From Perkinsela sp. pyNocScin1 (taxonomy: Eukaryota; Euglenozoa; Kinetoplastea; Prokinetoplastida; Perkinselidae), in contig CAXHTR010000006.1 in the NCBI GenBank assembly GCA_964019655.1, forward strand, positions 1,054,001-1,118,000: a stretch of DNA of 64,000 bases, read 5' to 3'. A program made the translations under genes and the position numbers. The stretch's first letter is position 1; the number at the start of each line of letters is the position of its first letter. Below the pieces are notes generated by a model. It was not told the origin of the DNA and ran no database searches. It worked only from the letters and a program-made list of their open reading frames with translations. Shown here in pieces: positions 18,717-28,577 of this stretch.

Positions 18717-20777
18717 TCACTTCTTCTTCTTCTTGCCTGCGCTGTCCTTCTTTGCCTGTATATCCTGCATGATCTCCTGCGGGTTCTGGTAGCGCCACCG
18801 CGAGGCTGTGCCACTGCCGTCCTCGACGCGGACGCCGAGCGGCGGCAGCGCCTCGTCCCGCACCGCGTCACACGCGCCAAACAGCGCCCTGACCTTCTCG
18901 GCCCGCGCGATGTCCCGCACTGTGTCGCGGAAGCCCACGAACGCGTCGAGGATGCCGTCCTGCGTCGAGCTATCCTTATTTTTTCCTGCTGTCGCCGTCA
19001 GGCCCACGAGCCCGAAAATTTCGAGCGGTCGCAGTATTTCACTCTGGACTTTGCGCAGCAGCGAGGTGTTGGCCTTTGCGTTTTCAATAGAATTCACTGT
19101 CGCCTGCAGGTACTTGTTGCCAGCGGCCACGAGGTCCATAATACTGGAAATGCACTGCGGTGTGTTGAAATTGTCGCAGAGTGCCGCGTGTACTGCGTCG
19201 TTCGTCTCAGTGGCTACTCTGTACAAAATTTTCTCAGCGTCTGTGAGCGGTTGGTGTCTATGCAGTGCATCGCCGCGGCAGATGGCCTCGATGTTCCCCA
19301 AAAAGCTCACGAGGACGCGGAGCTTCTCCTTGCCCTCTCCTATCACCTGCGAGCTAAAATTCATCGGCTTGTGCCAGGGCTGCAGCAGGAAGACCATGCG
19401 GATCTCGTTCGCGCTGAACTCGGCGAGCGTCTCGCGGATCGTCGAAAAATTCTTTAAAGATTTGGCCATTTTGAGCCCTTTGATGTGGAGGTGGCCGGCA
19501 TGTAAGAAATAATTGACCCACTGGCCGTTGCCCCAGTACGCCTCGGCCTGCGCGATCTCGTTGTCGTGGTGCGGGAACTTGAGGTCCCAGCCGCCGCCGT
19601 GAATGTCAAAGTTCGCGCCCAAAAAGTCCGACGCCATCACGGAGCACTCGATGTGCCAGCCGGGGCGGCCGCGGCCCCACGGCGAGTCCCACGCGGGCTC
19701 CCCGGGCTTGCTGAACTTCCAGAGCGCAAAGTCGTTCGGCCCGCGCTTGTCGCCGGCGGCCCCCGCCATCGCGCCCTCGCTCTCGCGCATTTCAAAGGTG
19801 GATGTGCGTGCGTCAGCGGCGCAGGCGATCGGCTTGAGCTTCGGGTACGCGTGGCCCGCGGCGGCGTAGGCCTGGAGGTCGAAGAAGACGGAGGATGCGC
19901 CAATATACGCAAAACCCTTGGCGATGAGCGTCTCGACGTATTTTGTGATCTGTGGCAGGAACTCTGTCACGCGCGAGATGTAGTCGGGCGGCAGTACGTT
20001 GAGGGCCGCGAGGTCCTCCATGAACTCTGTCTCGTACTTGCGCGCGTGGTTTTCGAAGATTTCTGTCGAGAACTCCTGGGAGCCCTCGCGCTCGTCGAGC
20101 CATTCCCCGAGGTAGTCCCGGGCGGCGGTGAAGAGGGCTTCCCTGTACTTTTGGGGTGTGTCGAAATTTTCCGATTTGACAGCACTGATGGCCGCGGCAG
20201 CTGAGGCGAACATGTCAGTCTGGAGTGAGAGCTCTTTCATTTTCTCGTCGAGCTCGTCCTTTTCCTTTCGCGTGTTCTGGCCAGCGAGCTGCTCCTTGAG
20301 ATTCAATTCTTTAGAGGCGAGGCGGTCCTTGTGGGCCTGGACAGCAGCGTCGATGTCTTTTTCAAATACTTTAATATCTATCGATGCGCTTTTTGCCTTA
20401 TACTTATCGAGGAGAGCGTTCACCCTCGCGCGCTTGATGATCTTGTCGTCTATGTCTGTAATATTCATCTGGTACTGCACGTTGTACTGAAAATAGTGCT
20501 GCATGACGCGGCGGAGGATGTCAAAGGTGAGGTAAGCGCGCGCGTGGCCCATGTGGGCGGAGTCGTAGACGGTGGGGCCGCAGACGTACCAGGTGACTGT
20601 GCGGCCGTCGCGCGGGGTGAAGGGCACGACCGTCTCGGTGAGCGAGTTGAGCACGCGGAGCACGGGGGCGGGGCGGAGGGCGCCGCTCGGTGGGAACCAC
20701 GCGGGGTGGCGCGGCGCGCTCGTGCCGGGCGCGGTGAGCCCGTCGACGTTGAGGGCGCACTGCTGCGAGCGGTCCAT
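18717..20777 (-). CDS. CARS: cysteinyl-tRNA synthetase
   Basis: A protein of 686 residues that charges tRNA-Cys with cysteine. Class I signatures are clear: HMGHAR at residues 75-80 (HIGH), GLKMAKSLKNF near residue 440 (KMSKS), the zinc-site CGP (residues 66-68), the zinc-region GWHIECS and the hallmark HGGGWDLKFPHHDNE. A charged insert at about 120-200 (KEQLAGQNTRKEKDELDEKMKEL) and total length fit the eukaryotic type. The C-terminus ends in poly-Lys. Met 20777 is the first ATG; the frame continues upstream only with non-ATG codons. GC-rich, and in contrast to the LRR genes that flank it on both sides. Only one copy is seen here; whether it serves both cytosol and mitochondrion cannot be read from the sequence. 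Confidence 0.97.
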   Translation of the reverse strand: MDRSQQCALNVDGLTAPGTSAPRHPAWFPPSGALRPAPVLRVLNSLTETVVPFTPRDGRTVTWYVCGPTVYDSAHMGHARAYLTFDILRRVMQHYFQYNVQYQMNITDIDDKIIKRARVNALLDKYKAKSASIDIKVFEKDIDAAVQAHKDRLASKELNLKEQLAGQNTRKEKDELDEKMKELSLQTDMFASAAAAISAVKSENFDTPQKYREALFTAARDYLGEWLDEREGSQEFSTEIFENHARKYETEFMEDLAALNVLPPDYISRVTEFLPQITKYVETLIAKGFAYIGASSVFFDLQAYAAAGHAYPKLKPIACAADARTSTFEMRESEGAMAGAAGDKRGPNDFALWKFSKPGEPAWDSPWGRGRPGWHIECSVMASDFLGANFDIHGGGWDLKFPHHDNEIAQAEAYWGNGQWVNYFLHAGHLHIKGLKMAKSLKNFSTIRETLAEFSANEIRMVFLLQPWHKPMNFSSQVIGEGKEKLRVLVSFLGNIEAICRGDALHRHQPLTDAEKILYRVATETNDAVHAALCDNFNTPQCISSIMDLVAAGNKYLQATVNSIENAKANTSLLRKVQSEILRPLEIFGLVGLTATAGKNKDSSTQDGILDAFVGFRDTVRDIARAEKVRALFGACDAVRDEALPPLGVRVEDGSGTASRWRYQNPQEIMQDIQAKKDSAGKKKKK

Positions 20778-21013
20778 TGTGAGAAAGCGGTAAAAACGGC
20801 GAAACAAAGCTGGAAAGGGTGATAGGACTGTTAGAAGTGCGGAAAGAGGTAATTATGCTTGAAATGTGTAAAATGAGAAAATTATACATTGAGGGGCTAT
20901 TGCACGCCTTATGAGAGTAAAATTATGTAATTGTCATCAATTTCTTATATCGGCGTATTTTCTGAGGCTTTTGTATCACATATCATATAGTCATTACATC
21001 CGGGCTTCGTTCG

Positions 21014-22039
21014 TCACTCTTCAGCGTTTTTTGCAAATATCGTATCCTCCCATGGGTGCTTATTTCCCTTTGTATCACGAACTGCTGTGATCTCGCCACT
21101 AATACCGAAGTGCATACTATCAGTAGTGCTCGGGAGGACGACTGTTCCACTCATGTGGTTGTCGGATATATAGATTTCTTTGAGGTGTGGTGGAAGCGAA
21201 AGGAGCAAAAAATCACCTGTAAACGCATTGTCGTAAAGATAGAGCTTCTCCATATTGTGTGGAAGGTGCTCAATGCGAAGGCACCCGGAGAGCTGGTTGT
21301 CTTCGAGCGCGAGCACCTCCATTTTTCGCGGAAGATCGTTGAGCGATATTTGTCCGCTAAATTTGTTGCCACATGCGCGAAACTCGATGATTGCGTCCGG
21401 TAACGATGAAAGCGCGCAGCCTCCGGAAAAACGATTCCAGATGACGTTCACATTTTTGAGATTTGACGGAAAGCCTGCGAAGTTGAGGGTTCCACAGAGT
21501 GCACCATAACTGACAGCGAAAAACGTGAGATGCAGCGGCAGCACAGACGTTTCGAGCGTTCCTTGGAGGCAACACATAAGCAGAGCGAATTCTTCAACGA
21601 GCGCTGGAATGTATTCAAATGCAAACTGCACGCTGAAAATTCTTGTTTGAAAGAGATTGATGCGAACCACGCGCTCATCCGCACAGTGAACGCCACGCCA
21701 TTTACAAGCGTCCAAGAGGTTCCCGTGCTCATCTTGGATTCTCGAAAGGTAACCGACACCCATTTCGTTAATGACACACCCGTTTACTCCACTTACTGAA
21801 TGCCATCGGCTTTCTTGCCAAAAGAAGTCATCAGGTAGGTGCAAAGCCTCTTCCTCAGCTCGTTCATACCTCTCAGCGAAATCCGCGGGTATTCCTTGTT
21901 CTTTCTGAACCCTTTGCACAAAAGACAAGATGCTACTTTTGTCTACATTGGTGAAAAGCATCTCCATCAGCGCTTGGTCGGAGAGCGAGAGTGGGTCTAG
22001 GCGGCCGAGCGATGGGTCAACTTGATACAGCGTCAGCAT
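21014..22039 (-). CDS. secreted LRR protein with N-terminal insertion (A13)
   Basis: A protein of 341 residues. Leader MLTLYQV, then DPSLGRLDPLSLSDQALMEMLF. Between this block and the cap CKWRGVHC it carries about 50 extra residues (including VQKEQGIPADFAERYERAEEEALHL and WHSVSGVNGC) not found in relatives. About nine repeats follow, and the tail ends DTKGNKHPWEDTIFAKNAEE. An in-frame ATG also exists at 22072; a TATCAG/CTAAAG acceptor pair between the two ATGs favours 22039. Confidence 0.87.
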   Translation of the reverse strand: MLTLYQVDPSLGRLDPLSLSDQALMEMLFTNVDKSSILSFVQRVQKEQGIPADFAERYERAEEEALHLPDDFFWQESRWHSVSGVNGCVINEMGVGYLSRIQDEHGNLLDACKWRGVHCADERVVRINLFQTRIFSVQFAFEYIPALVEEFALLMCCLQGTLETSVLPLHLTFFAVSYGALCGTLNFAGFPSNLKNVNVIWNRFSGGCALSSLPDAIIEFRACGNKFSGQISLNDLPRKMEVLALEDNQLSGCLRIEHLPHNMEKLYLYDNAFTGDFLLLSLPPHLKEIYISDNHMSGTVVLPSTTDSMHFGISGEITAVRDTKGNKHPWEDTIFAKNAEE

Positions 22040-22213
22040 TTGCTTTAGCGTATGAATCTGATACACACACATATAAATTGAGCCACACCAAAAGGGAATG
22101 CGTCCTGAAAAGTTTTTAATTCACAATAAGAGAAAACACCATCATGTACTATACTTTACTTCGATCGGTATTGGATTGGATTTTTGCGAAGTTCAATCGC
22201 CTTGTTCATCACA

Positions 22214-23068
22214 TTAGATCCCTAGAGCCCACATATGCATTCTCCCATTCTGCCACTCGTGAAAGCTTCCATCTGCCTCGATGGCGACGCTCAGTCCTAT
22301 GTTCCATAGAAAATGTGGTGGCCTGCCTTGAACCTCCGAAAGCACAGCCGTCCCGCTCAGCCTGTTATCTTCCACTGCAAGAGTTTGGAGACTTTCTGGG
22401 TAGTCAACGATCCGAAGATCTCCCGTGAAAGCGTTGCCCTTCAGGGCTATCTTGCCCATTGACTGCGGCAAACCTTCAATGTGGATACTTCCATGGAGCT
22501 CATTTTGGCAAAGGTCCAACGATTTGAGTGCCGCTGGCAGCTTCTCGAGATTTAATACGCCGCTGAATTTGTTCTTCTCTGCCTGAAGTATGATCAGTGT
22601 ATCGGGCAGGTCTGCGAGCACGCAGCTCCCTGTAAACTCGTTTCGACAGATAATCAGCTTCTCAAGTTTCCGCGGCAGTGCTTTCCAATCGAGTTCTCCG
22701 TGCAAACGGTTGCCGGGAACTTGGAAATCGACGAGCACAGGAGGCAGCGCAGCGGTGTCCAGCGTTCCACGCAGGCCGCATGCATTCAGAGTGAGTTCCC
22801 TGACGAGTGGCGGGATCCACTCGAATGCAAATTGTCCTCCTGTGAACTCAAGAAAATACATGAAAACTTTGGTCACACGATCATTCGTGCAACGCACGTC
22901 TTTCCACTCGCAGACATCTTTGAAATTCCCATTCGCATCCTGGGCTCCCGAAAGGGAGGCCTCGTCCATGCCAGTGACGAGCATCTCCATCAGCGATTGG
23001 TCTGATAAGGACTCGTAGTCGAGGTGGCCGAGCGACGGGTCGACTATGTAAAATGGAAGGTGAAGCAT
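22214..23068 (-). CDS. secreted LRR protein (A14)
   Basis: A protein of 284 residues with leader MLHLPFYIV, then DPSLGHLDYESLSDQSLMEML, cap CEWKDVRC and about eight repeats; tail EADGSFHEW. An acceptor-like TTTTGGCAG lies six bases before the ATG (AG at 23075-23076). It begins a run of close relatives (A14-A21) whose caps diversify from CEW to SEW. Confidence 0.9.
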   Translation of the reverse strand: MLHLPFYIVDPSLGHLDYESLSDQSLMEMLVTGMDEASLSGAQDANGNFKDVCEWKDVRCTNDRVTKVFMYFLEFTGGQFAFEWIPPLVRELTLNACGLRGTLDTAALPPVLVDFQVPGNRLHGELDWKALPRKLEKLIICRNEFTGSCVLADLPDTLIILQAEKNKFSGVLNLEKLPAALKSLDLCQNELHGSIHIEGLPQSMGKIALKGNAFTGDLRIVDYPESLQTLAVEDNRLSGTAVLSEVQGRPPHFLWNIGLSVAIEADGSFHEWQNGRMHMWALGI

Positions 23069-23158
23069 TGTGAACTGCCAAAATTTCAAAGGAAACTATA
23101 AAAGAGACCAATATGGTTTGAACACGACAATAGAGCGATATCATCAGCTCCTGGACTT

Positions 23159-23971
23159 TTATGCTTCTTTTTCACTCTCTTTGAGGACGATCTCAAAACG
23201 CGTATCCGCTAGCCATTGAGGCACTGTTCCATAGGCTTCGGGGACAATAGCCCTCCCACTCAGCTTGTTCTTCTCGACGTTCAGCAGCCCAAGACTCTCG
23301 GGATAGTCCATGACCAGAACGTCCCCTGTAAATTCGTTGCCCTTCAAGTTGATGTCCTGCATCGACTGCGGTAGGCTTTCAATGACGATGGAGCCATGCA
23401 GCTGGTTTCCTTCGAGGTCAAGCGCTTGCATAGCCGCAGGTAAGTCCCTCAGTATGATTTTGCCGCTCAGTTTGTTATTCCCTGCAAGCAGCGTGATGAG
23501 TGCCTCGGGCAGATCTGCGAGCACAATGCTCCCACGAAAATTGTTGTTAGGGATGAAGACTGTCTGCAGTCCACAGGGCAAAGCTTTCCAGTGTATTTCG
23601 CCGTGCAAGCGGTTTCTGGATAGATTGAGCAAAAGCAGGCCTCGCGGCAGGGCATCTGCGTCCAGCGTCCCACGCAGTCCGCACCCAGAGACACTCAGTT
23701 CATTCACAAGCGGCGGAGTCCACTTGAACGGGAACTGCGCTCCTTTGAACTTTTTGAAAGTGATACTTATGCACACAACGCGACCGTTCGCGCAGAACAC
23801 GTCGCTCCACTCGCTGATATCCTTAAAATTCGCATCTCTGTCTTGTACTTTCGCGAGGTAGTTCTGGTCCATATCTTCGACCAGCAGCTCCATGAGCGCT
23901 TGGTCGGGTGGCGATTTGGAGTCAAAGCGGCCGAGTGGTCTATCGGATGCAAAGAAAGCATGATGCAGCAT
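23159..23971 (-). CDS. secreted LRR protein (A15)
   Basis: A protein of 270 residues beginning MLHHAFFAS, then DRPLGRFDSKSPPDQALMELL. The cap reads SEWSDVFC: the first Cys is Ser while the second stays, so the disulfide cannot form as in relatives. About eight repeats; the tail is reduced to VLKESEKEA. Confidence 0.88.
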   Translation of the reverse strand: MLHHAFFASDRPLGRFDSKSPPDQALMELLVEDMDQNYLAKVQDRDANFKDISEWSDVFCANGRVVCISITFKKFKGAQFPFKWTPPLVNELSVSGCGLRGTLDADALPRGLLLLNLSRNRLHGEIHWKALPCGLQTVFIPNNNFRGSIVLADLPEALITLLAGNNKLSGKIILRDLPAAMQALDLEGNQLHGSIVIESLPQSMQDINLKGNEFTGDVLVMDYPESLGLLNVEKNKLSGRAIVPEAYGTVPQWLADTRFEIVLKESEKEA

Positions 23972-24194
23972 TGACAAATGAATAGATGATAAGAGATATC
24001 ACTACGTACGAAGGAAGACGAAATCAATCGAAGCCAAGCAAGGCTGTGTATGAAGCTCAGAGTATTATTCAAATTTCGATCAACGGTGATCGCGCAGAAT
24101 ATATGGTATGATAAAAGCATTAAAATCATATGTCTATGTATATGTATATGTTATTTATCACAGAGATAATAATTCATAATACTCATAATATACA

Positions 24195-25418
24195 TCACAG
24201 GGTATATACATATTTTTCCCTTTCGTCCCGCTCCAGCGGTGCCACTGCGTCCCTCGGAATGCCAGTCTCATCTTTTATGTTCTGTGCTTCATCTCTGAAA
24301 ACTCGCATGACTCTGCCTCGAAGCGTGAGCGAGTCGAACGGGTTCGAAGATATGTCAAGCGTGGTTACGCTCGCGTCAATGGAGCAATTTCCCGTAAAAC
24401 GATTGTTGTCCAGGAACACAAATTCGAACTCATCCTCTCGGGCAATCACGATAGAGCCCGAAAAATGGTTTGAGCCAAGGTGAATTATTCGGGGTCGCAG
24501 CTCCCAATCTCCGGTCGGTGCACTTCTTTTTGGGATTTTCTGAAAGTCAAGCGTTCCGCTCAGCTGATTGTGGTGCAGGCTAAGAAACCATAGATTTTGC
24601 TTGAGATACTGGAGCTCGAGCGAGCCACGCAGCCGGTTGTGCGAAAGGACGAGGTCCCCAAACGCGTTTGGTAGCTCCTTGAGCGCAACACTGCCCTCGA
24701 GGTTACAATAGGAAGCCCTGAACGATTTCGAGCGCTTGGGTACCCACTTGGCCTCAAATTTGCCTTGAAGCACAGTGTTTGAAATATCAGCTCGAAGCAA
24801 ACGTTCTGGCAGCGGCTTAGACGATTCAATCTCGCCGTGAAGGGCATTTCCTGAAATAGTAAGTTCACTGAGAACGGGTGAGAGGCCACTGAGCTTCACC
24901 TGGCCCTCCATGTGGTTGTGCTGAACTAAGAATTCTTTCACTGTCGCTGGCATCAAATGGAGGTCGAGTGACCCCGTTAGAAGATTGCAGTTGCCATCGA
25001 AGATTTCGAGCTCTGGAGGGAGCTTGGCACAGTTGACTGAGCCGCGGATTTCATTAAATGCAAATCTGAGAATTTTGAGCACTTGCGGGAGCTTCTCGAC
25101 GTCGAGAAACCCGCTCGCACTGATTTCAGCGAATTGGAGGTCGGTGACTGTCTCTGGTACAAAGGCAAGGTCGATTGTCCCTGTATTCTCGAATCGACGT
25201 GACCAGTTGAATTTTGTAATGTTGTTGGCGGCGTCGCACTTCACCCATGACCAGTCGCATGCGTCTTTGAAGTTTTCGGAGCGTTTTTCGTAGAACCTGC
25301 GCTTGGTTTCGGGTGCGAATCCAGCGACGAGTATCTCCATCTGCGCTTGCTGGGTGAGCGAGCTAAAGTCGAGGCGCCCGAGGCACGGGTCGATAGTGTG
25401 CAGAAGAAGACGGAACAT
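24195..25418 (-). CDS. long secreted LRR protein (A16)
   Basis: A protein of 407 residues with leader MFRLLLHTI, then DPCLGRLDFSSLTQQAQMEILVAGF and cap CDWSWVKC. About 13 repeats, some irregular: one unit is extended by IPKRSAPTGDWELRPR and one by KPLPERL. The C-terminus is charged (PLERDEREKYVYTL). An in-frame ATG at 25481 would add 21 residues; no AG lies between the two ATGs, so the longer form cannot be excluded. Confidence 0.87.
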   Translation of the reverse strand: MFRLLLHTIDPCLGRLDFSSLTQQAQMEILVAGFAPETKRRFYEKRSENFKDACDWSWVKCDAANNITKFNWSRRFENTGTIDLAFVPETVTDLQFAEISASGFLDVEKLPQVLKILRFAFNEIRGSVNCAKLPPELEIFDGNCNLLTGSLDLHLMPATVKEFLVQHNHMEGQVKLSGLSPVLSELTISGNALHGEIESSKPLPERLLRADISNTVLQGKFEAKWVPKRSKSFRASYCNLEGSVALKELPNAFGDLVLSHNRLRGSLELQYLKQNLWFLSLHHNQLSGTLDFQKIPKRSAPTGDWELRPRIIHLGSNHFSGSIVIAREDEFEFVFLDNNRFTGNCSIDASVTTLDISSNPFDSLTLRGRVMRVFRDEAQNIKDETGIPRDAVAPLERDEREKYVYTL

Positions 25419-25571
25419 TTTTGAATTGATAGGTACGAATGGATATTGACACAAGATAACAATGCAGAGGTAGCAATGCATGAATGTAGACTGCCTCTTT
25501 CAATCTCGAATATTCACTTTTTATATTATTTCTATCGGATAACGTTCATTCCTGGAACACAGTTTGATGCT

Positions 25572-26387
25572 CTACGCAATAGTATTGCCGTCAAAGTCGA
25601 CGACTGCACGATAGCAAAGGAATCTGAGCCACTTGGGCAATTTTCCACGGGCTGCCTGAATCACAACGGTTCCACTCAGCTTGTTGCCTGCGACTTTCAG
25701 CGTCACAAGATTTGGTGGCTTATCTAAGACCCGAAGGTCCCCTGTGAAACCGTTGTCTCTCAGGTCCAGGTCCTTCAGTGACTGTGGCGGGCCTTCGAAT
25801 GTAATGCTTCCACGCAGCTCATTGTTGCTCATATCCAAGAATCGCATGGCTTCCGGTAGATTTTTCAGCTCAATGCCACCACTCAGTCTGTTTTGCCCTG
25901 CGTAAAGGGTGATGAGCGTATGCGGTAGATCAGCGAAGACACAGCTACCATGAAAATCGTTTGTAAAGATAATCAGTCTCTCAAGTTTTCGCGGCAGTGC
26001 CTTCCAGTTGATTTCGCCCTGCAAACGATTATTGGATAGATTGAGCAAATATAGTTCGAGCGGCAAGACAGACGCGTCGAGTGTGCCTTGCAGGTTGCAC
26101 CCACGCACAGCAAAACTTTTCATAAGTGGTGGAATCAGTGGAAATGGAAACTGCTCTCCGATAAACTTTTCATGACTTAAGTCAATGGCTGTGACGCGAC
26201 AATCTGTGCACCCCACGTCTTTCCACTCGCTGACATCTTTGAATTCTTTGTTCTCATCTTGAACCTCCGAGAGGAAGGTTTCGTCCATATCGGTGAAGAG
26301 CAACTCCATCAGCGCTTGGTCGGGGAGGGACTTTACGTCGAAGCGCCCGAGCGACGGGTCGACAGTAATCAAGAGAAGCTGAAGCAT
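25572..26387 (-). CDS. secreted LRR protein (A17)
   Basis: A protein of 271 residues starting MLQLLLITV, then DPSLGRFDVKSLPDQALMELLF. Cap SEWKDVGC (first Cys lost). About eight repeats, closely similar to A18 in order and wording; tail AVVDFDGNTIA. The frame is open for 70 codons upstream but that part is not conserved in relatives. Confidence 0.88.
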   Translation of the reverse strand: MLQLLLITVDPSLGRFDVKSLPDQALMELLFTDMDETFLSEVQDENKEFKDVSEWKDVGCTDCRVTAIDLSHEKFIGEQFPFPLIPPLMKSFAVRGCNLQGTLDASVLPLELYLLNLSNNRLQGEINWKALPRKLERLIIFTNDFHGSCVFADLPHTLITLYAGQNRLSGGIELKNLPEAMRFLDMSNNELRGSITFEGPPQSLKDLDLRDNGFTGDLRVLDKPPNLVTLKVAGNKLSGTVVIQAARGKLPKWLRFLCYRAVVDFDGNTIA

Positions 26388-26639
26388 TTTGAAATTGATA
26401 GATTGTAGCGGATATTTACGTAGAAGAATACAACAGATATTGAACAAATTGACTACCGCAAACGCTGGAGTCATGCGAGAAGCACCTCTTTCATTATGCC
26501 TTAAGGCGATGTACTGTGATAAATGTGGATGCTGATTGTTGTCATCGATACATAGAATTTGAGTGTCCCTGTTAAAAGAAACACCTATGCATAGCATACT
26601 TTAAAGCGAGCTTGCGTTCTTGGTGCACGCTTTGATGCT

Positions 26640-27455
26640 CTACTTGTAAATATTCCCGTCCTCATCGAGGACTGCCCTGAAATGTAAGTTGCCGAGCCAC
26701 TTAGGCACCCTTTCGCACGCTTTCCGGATTACAACACTTCCGCTCAGCTTGTTGCCTGTAATATACAGTTTCTCCAGAAACGGTGGATAAACCACAACCC
26801 GGAGGTCCCCCGTGAAAGCGTTATCCTTGAGGTTAAGCTCTACTAATTTCTGTTGTGCGTCTTCAAAAATAATGCCTCCGTGAAACTCGTTGTAGCTCAG
26901 ATCCAAGAATTGCATAGCTGCTGGCAAATTTTTCAGCTGAATTTCACCACTCAGATTGTTCTGCCCTGCAAGAAGGGTGATGAGTGTACGCGGTAGATCA
27001 GTTAAGACACAGCTGCCCTGAAATTCGTTGTCGGAGATGAGCAGTCTTTCAAGTTTTCGGGGAAGTGCTCTCCAGTTTACTTCGCCGTGTAAACGATTTC
27101 TGGATACATTGAGCATGCTGAGGCCCGGGGGTAGGGCGGCTGCATCGAGCGTGCCGGAGAGATTGCAAGCGCACACAACAAAGCTGTTTACAAGTGGTGG
27201 AATCAGCGCAAATGGAAACTGCTCTCCGATGAAATTTTCATGAAAGCACTCAATGACCGTCACGCGACCATGCGTGCAGTGAATGCCTTGCCACTGGCTG
27301 ATGTCTTTGAAATTTTTGTCTGCATCAAGCCTCCTCGAGAGGTAGGCCTCGTTCATATCAGCGATGAGCATCTCCATAAGCGCTTGATCGGAGAGCCACT
27401 TGAAATCGAAGCGACCGAGCGATGGGTCAGCAGAGCAAAGTGGAGCATAGAGCAT
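26640..27455 (-). CDS. secreted LRR protein (A18)
   Basis: A protein of 271 residues, leader MLYAPLCSA, then DPSLGRFDFKWLSDQALMEML. Cap SQWQGIHC. About eight repeats with close similarity to A17 (e.g. ALPRKLERLLI, LPRTLITLLAGQN); tail DEDGNIYK. A17 and A18 are adjacent and probably arose by a recent tandem duplication. Confidence 0.88.
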   Translation of the reverse strand: MLYAPLCSADPSLGRFDFKWLSDQALMEMLIADMNEAYLSRRLDADKNFKDISQWQGIHCTHGRVTVIECFHENFIGEQFPFALIPPLVNSFVVCACNLSGTLDAAALPPGLSMLNVSRNRLHGEVNWRALPRKLERLLISDNEFQGSCVLTDLPRTLITLLAGQNNLSGEIQLKNLPAAMQFLDLSYNEFHGGIIFEDAQQKLVELNLKDNAFTGDLRVVVYPPFLEKLYITGNKLSGSVVIRKACERVPKWLGNLHFRAVLDEDGNIYK

Positions 27456-27530
27456 TTGAAGTGCTGAACGATTTTCAAAGAAAAATAACGTACCGGTCGG
27501 CCAATCGCCTGTGCGCATCGTATGATCACG

Positions 27531-28442
27531 CTAAATCTTAGGTATCTTACCCTTATTTTGATTATTCGTATCATTGTGGTATCTCTGGCCCGCTGAACAC
27601 ACAAGCCATTCTTCCCACTCGTGCTTGTCACCATTTTCATCGACGACCGACGAAACAGCGTCAGTCAAGAGCTCAAAGTACATCTCCTCCTCTGTCGCTT
27701 TTAAAAGGACAACTTTTCCACTCAGCTAGTTCCCTACGAGACTTATCACTTCGAGGCTCTTTGGGAGTGTTCGAATGTGCAAATCTCCGGAAAATGAATT
27801 CTGGTCCAAGGTGAGGAATTCTATCCCCTCTGGCAGTCGCTCGATATTGATTGACCCTGTCAGTGAATTATCGTCAATCCACAGTCCCATAAGCGCTGGC
27901 GGGAGGTCATTGAGAGATATTTCGCCACTGAATTGGTTCCTACCCGCTGCGAATTTAAACAGATCGTGCGGAAGATCAGCAAGCACCAAGCTACCGCTAA
28001 AACCATTTTCTTCAATAGATATGGTGTCCAGGGTCTGTGGAAATTCCTTGAAGTTGAGTGCACCATGGAGCTTATTGCTGCTCACATCAAGTTTCTCCAA
28101 ACCCCGTGGCAAGTCACTTGTTTGCAGCGTCCCATGCAGATTGCTCGCTTTTGTCTCGAATATCTCAGTATGAGAAGGAAGTAGCCAGAATGGAAACTGT
28201 TTCTCGGTAAATTCTCTGTGTGAGAGTGAAATCGAAGTTACACGGCCATCAGAGTGATCGACGCATTCCCATTCGCTGAGATCGAGGTAGTTCCCCTTTC
28301 CATCGTGAAAACCCGCCTTTTCCTCGTCGTTCATTCCTTCAATAAGCATTTCCATCAGCGCTTGGTCGGAGAGGGACTCGTAGTCGAGGCGACCGAGAGA
28401 CGGGTCGACGGCCAAAACTTGTAAGAGGCATTCAAAATGCAT
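27531..28442 (-). pseudogene. LRR gene with in-frame stop (A19)
   Basis: The first 238 codons are a normal subfamily-A protein: leader MHFECLLQVLAV, DPSLGRLDYESLSDQALMEMLIEGM, altered cap SEWECVDH and about seven repeats. A TAG at 27726-27728 then interrupts ISLVGN|LSGKVVLLKA. The same frame continues for 64 codons with the expected family tail (VVDENGDKHEWEEW) to a TAG at 27531. Only one base needs to have changed. It is close kin to A21 (same leader and 5' flank). Possibly a recent pseudogene; a truncated product or readthrough is also possible. Confidence 0.8.
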
Positions 28443-28534
28443 TGTGATTCGAAAGATTTATAAAAGTATTAAGTATTATAAAAGCTTCACCTCACATCCA
28501 TCGGAACGTATTACAGCTCATCTATATTCACTGC

Positions 28535-28562
28535 TCTTATCAAGCAAACTGTGGCGCTTGCA
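28535..28562 (-). pseudogene. relic of the 3' end of an acyl-CoA-binding protein gene
   Basis: The minus strand here reads as LQAPQFA-stop, matching the last codons (LQAYVPQFA-stop) of the intact gene at 31102. The sequence that follows, down to the start of A19, also matches the spacer between that gene and A21. It therefore marks a duplication breakpoint. Confidence 0.7.
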
Positions 28563-28577
28563 GTCGTTTCTCTATCG

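Noticed and set aside
18626-18880. Arg-rich extension upstream of the small gene at 18167
   Set aside because: It overlaps the 3' end of the cysteinyl-tRNA synthetase gene in another frame and does not start with a usable ATG in context.
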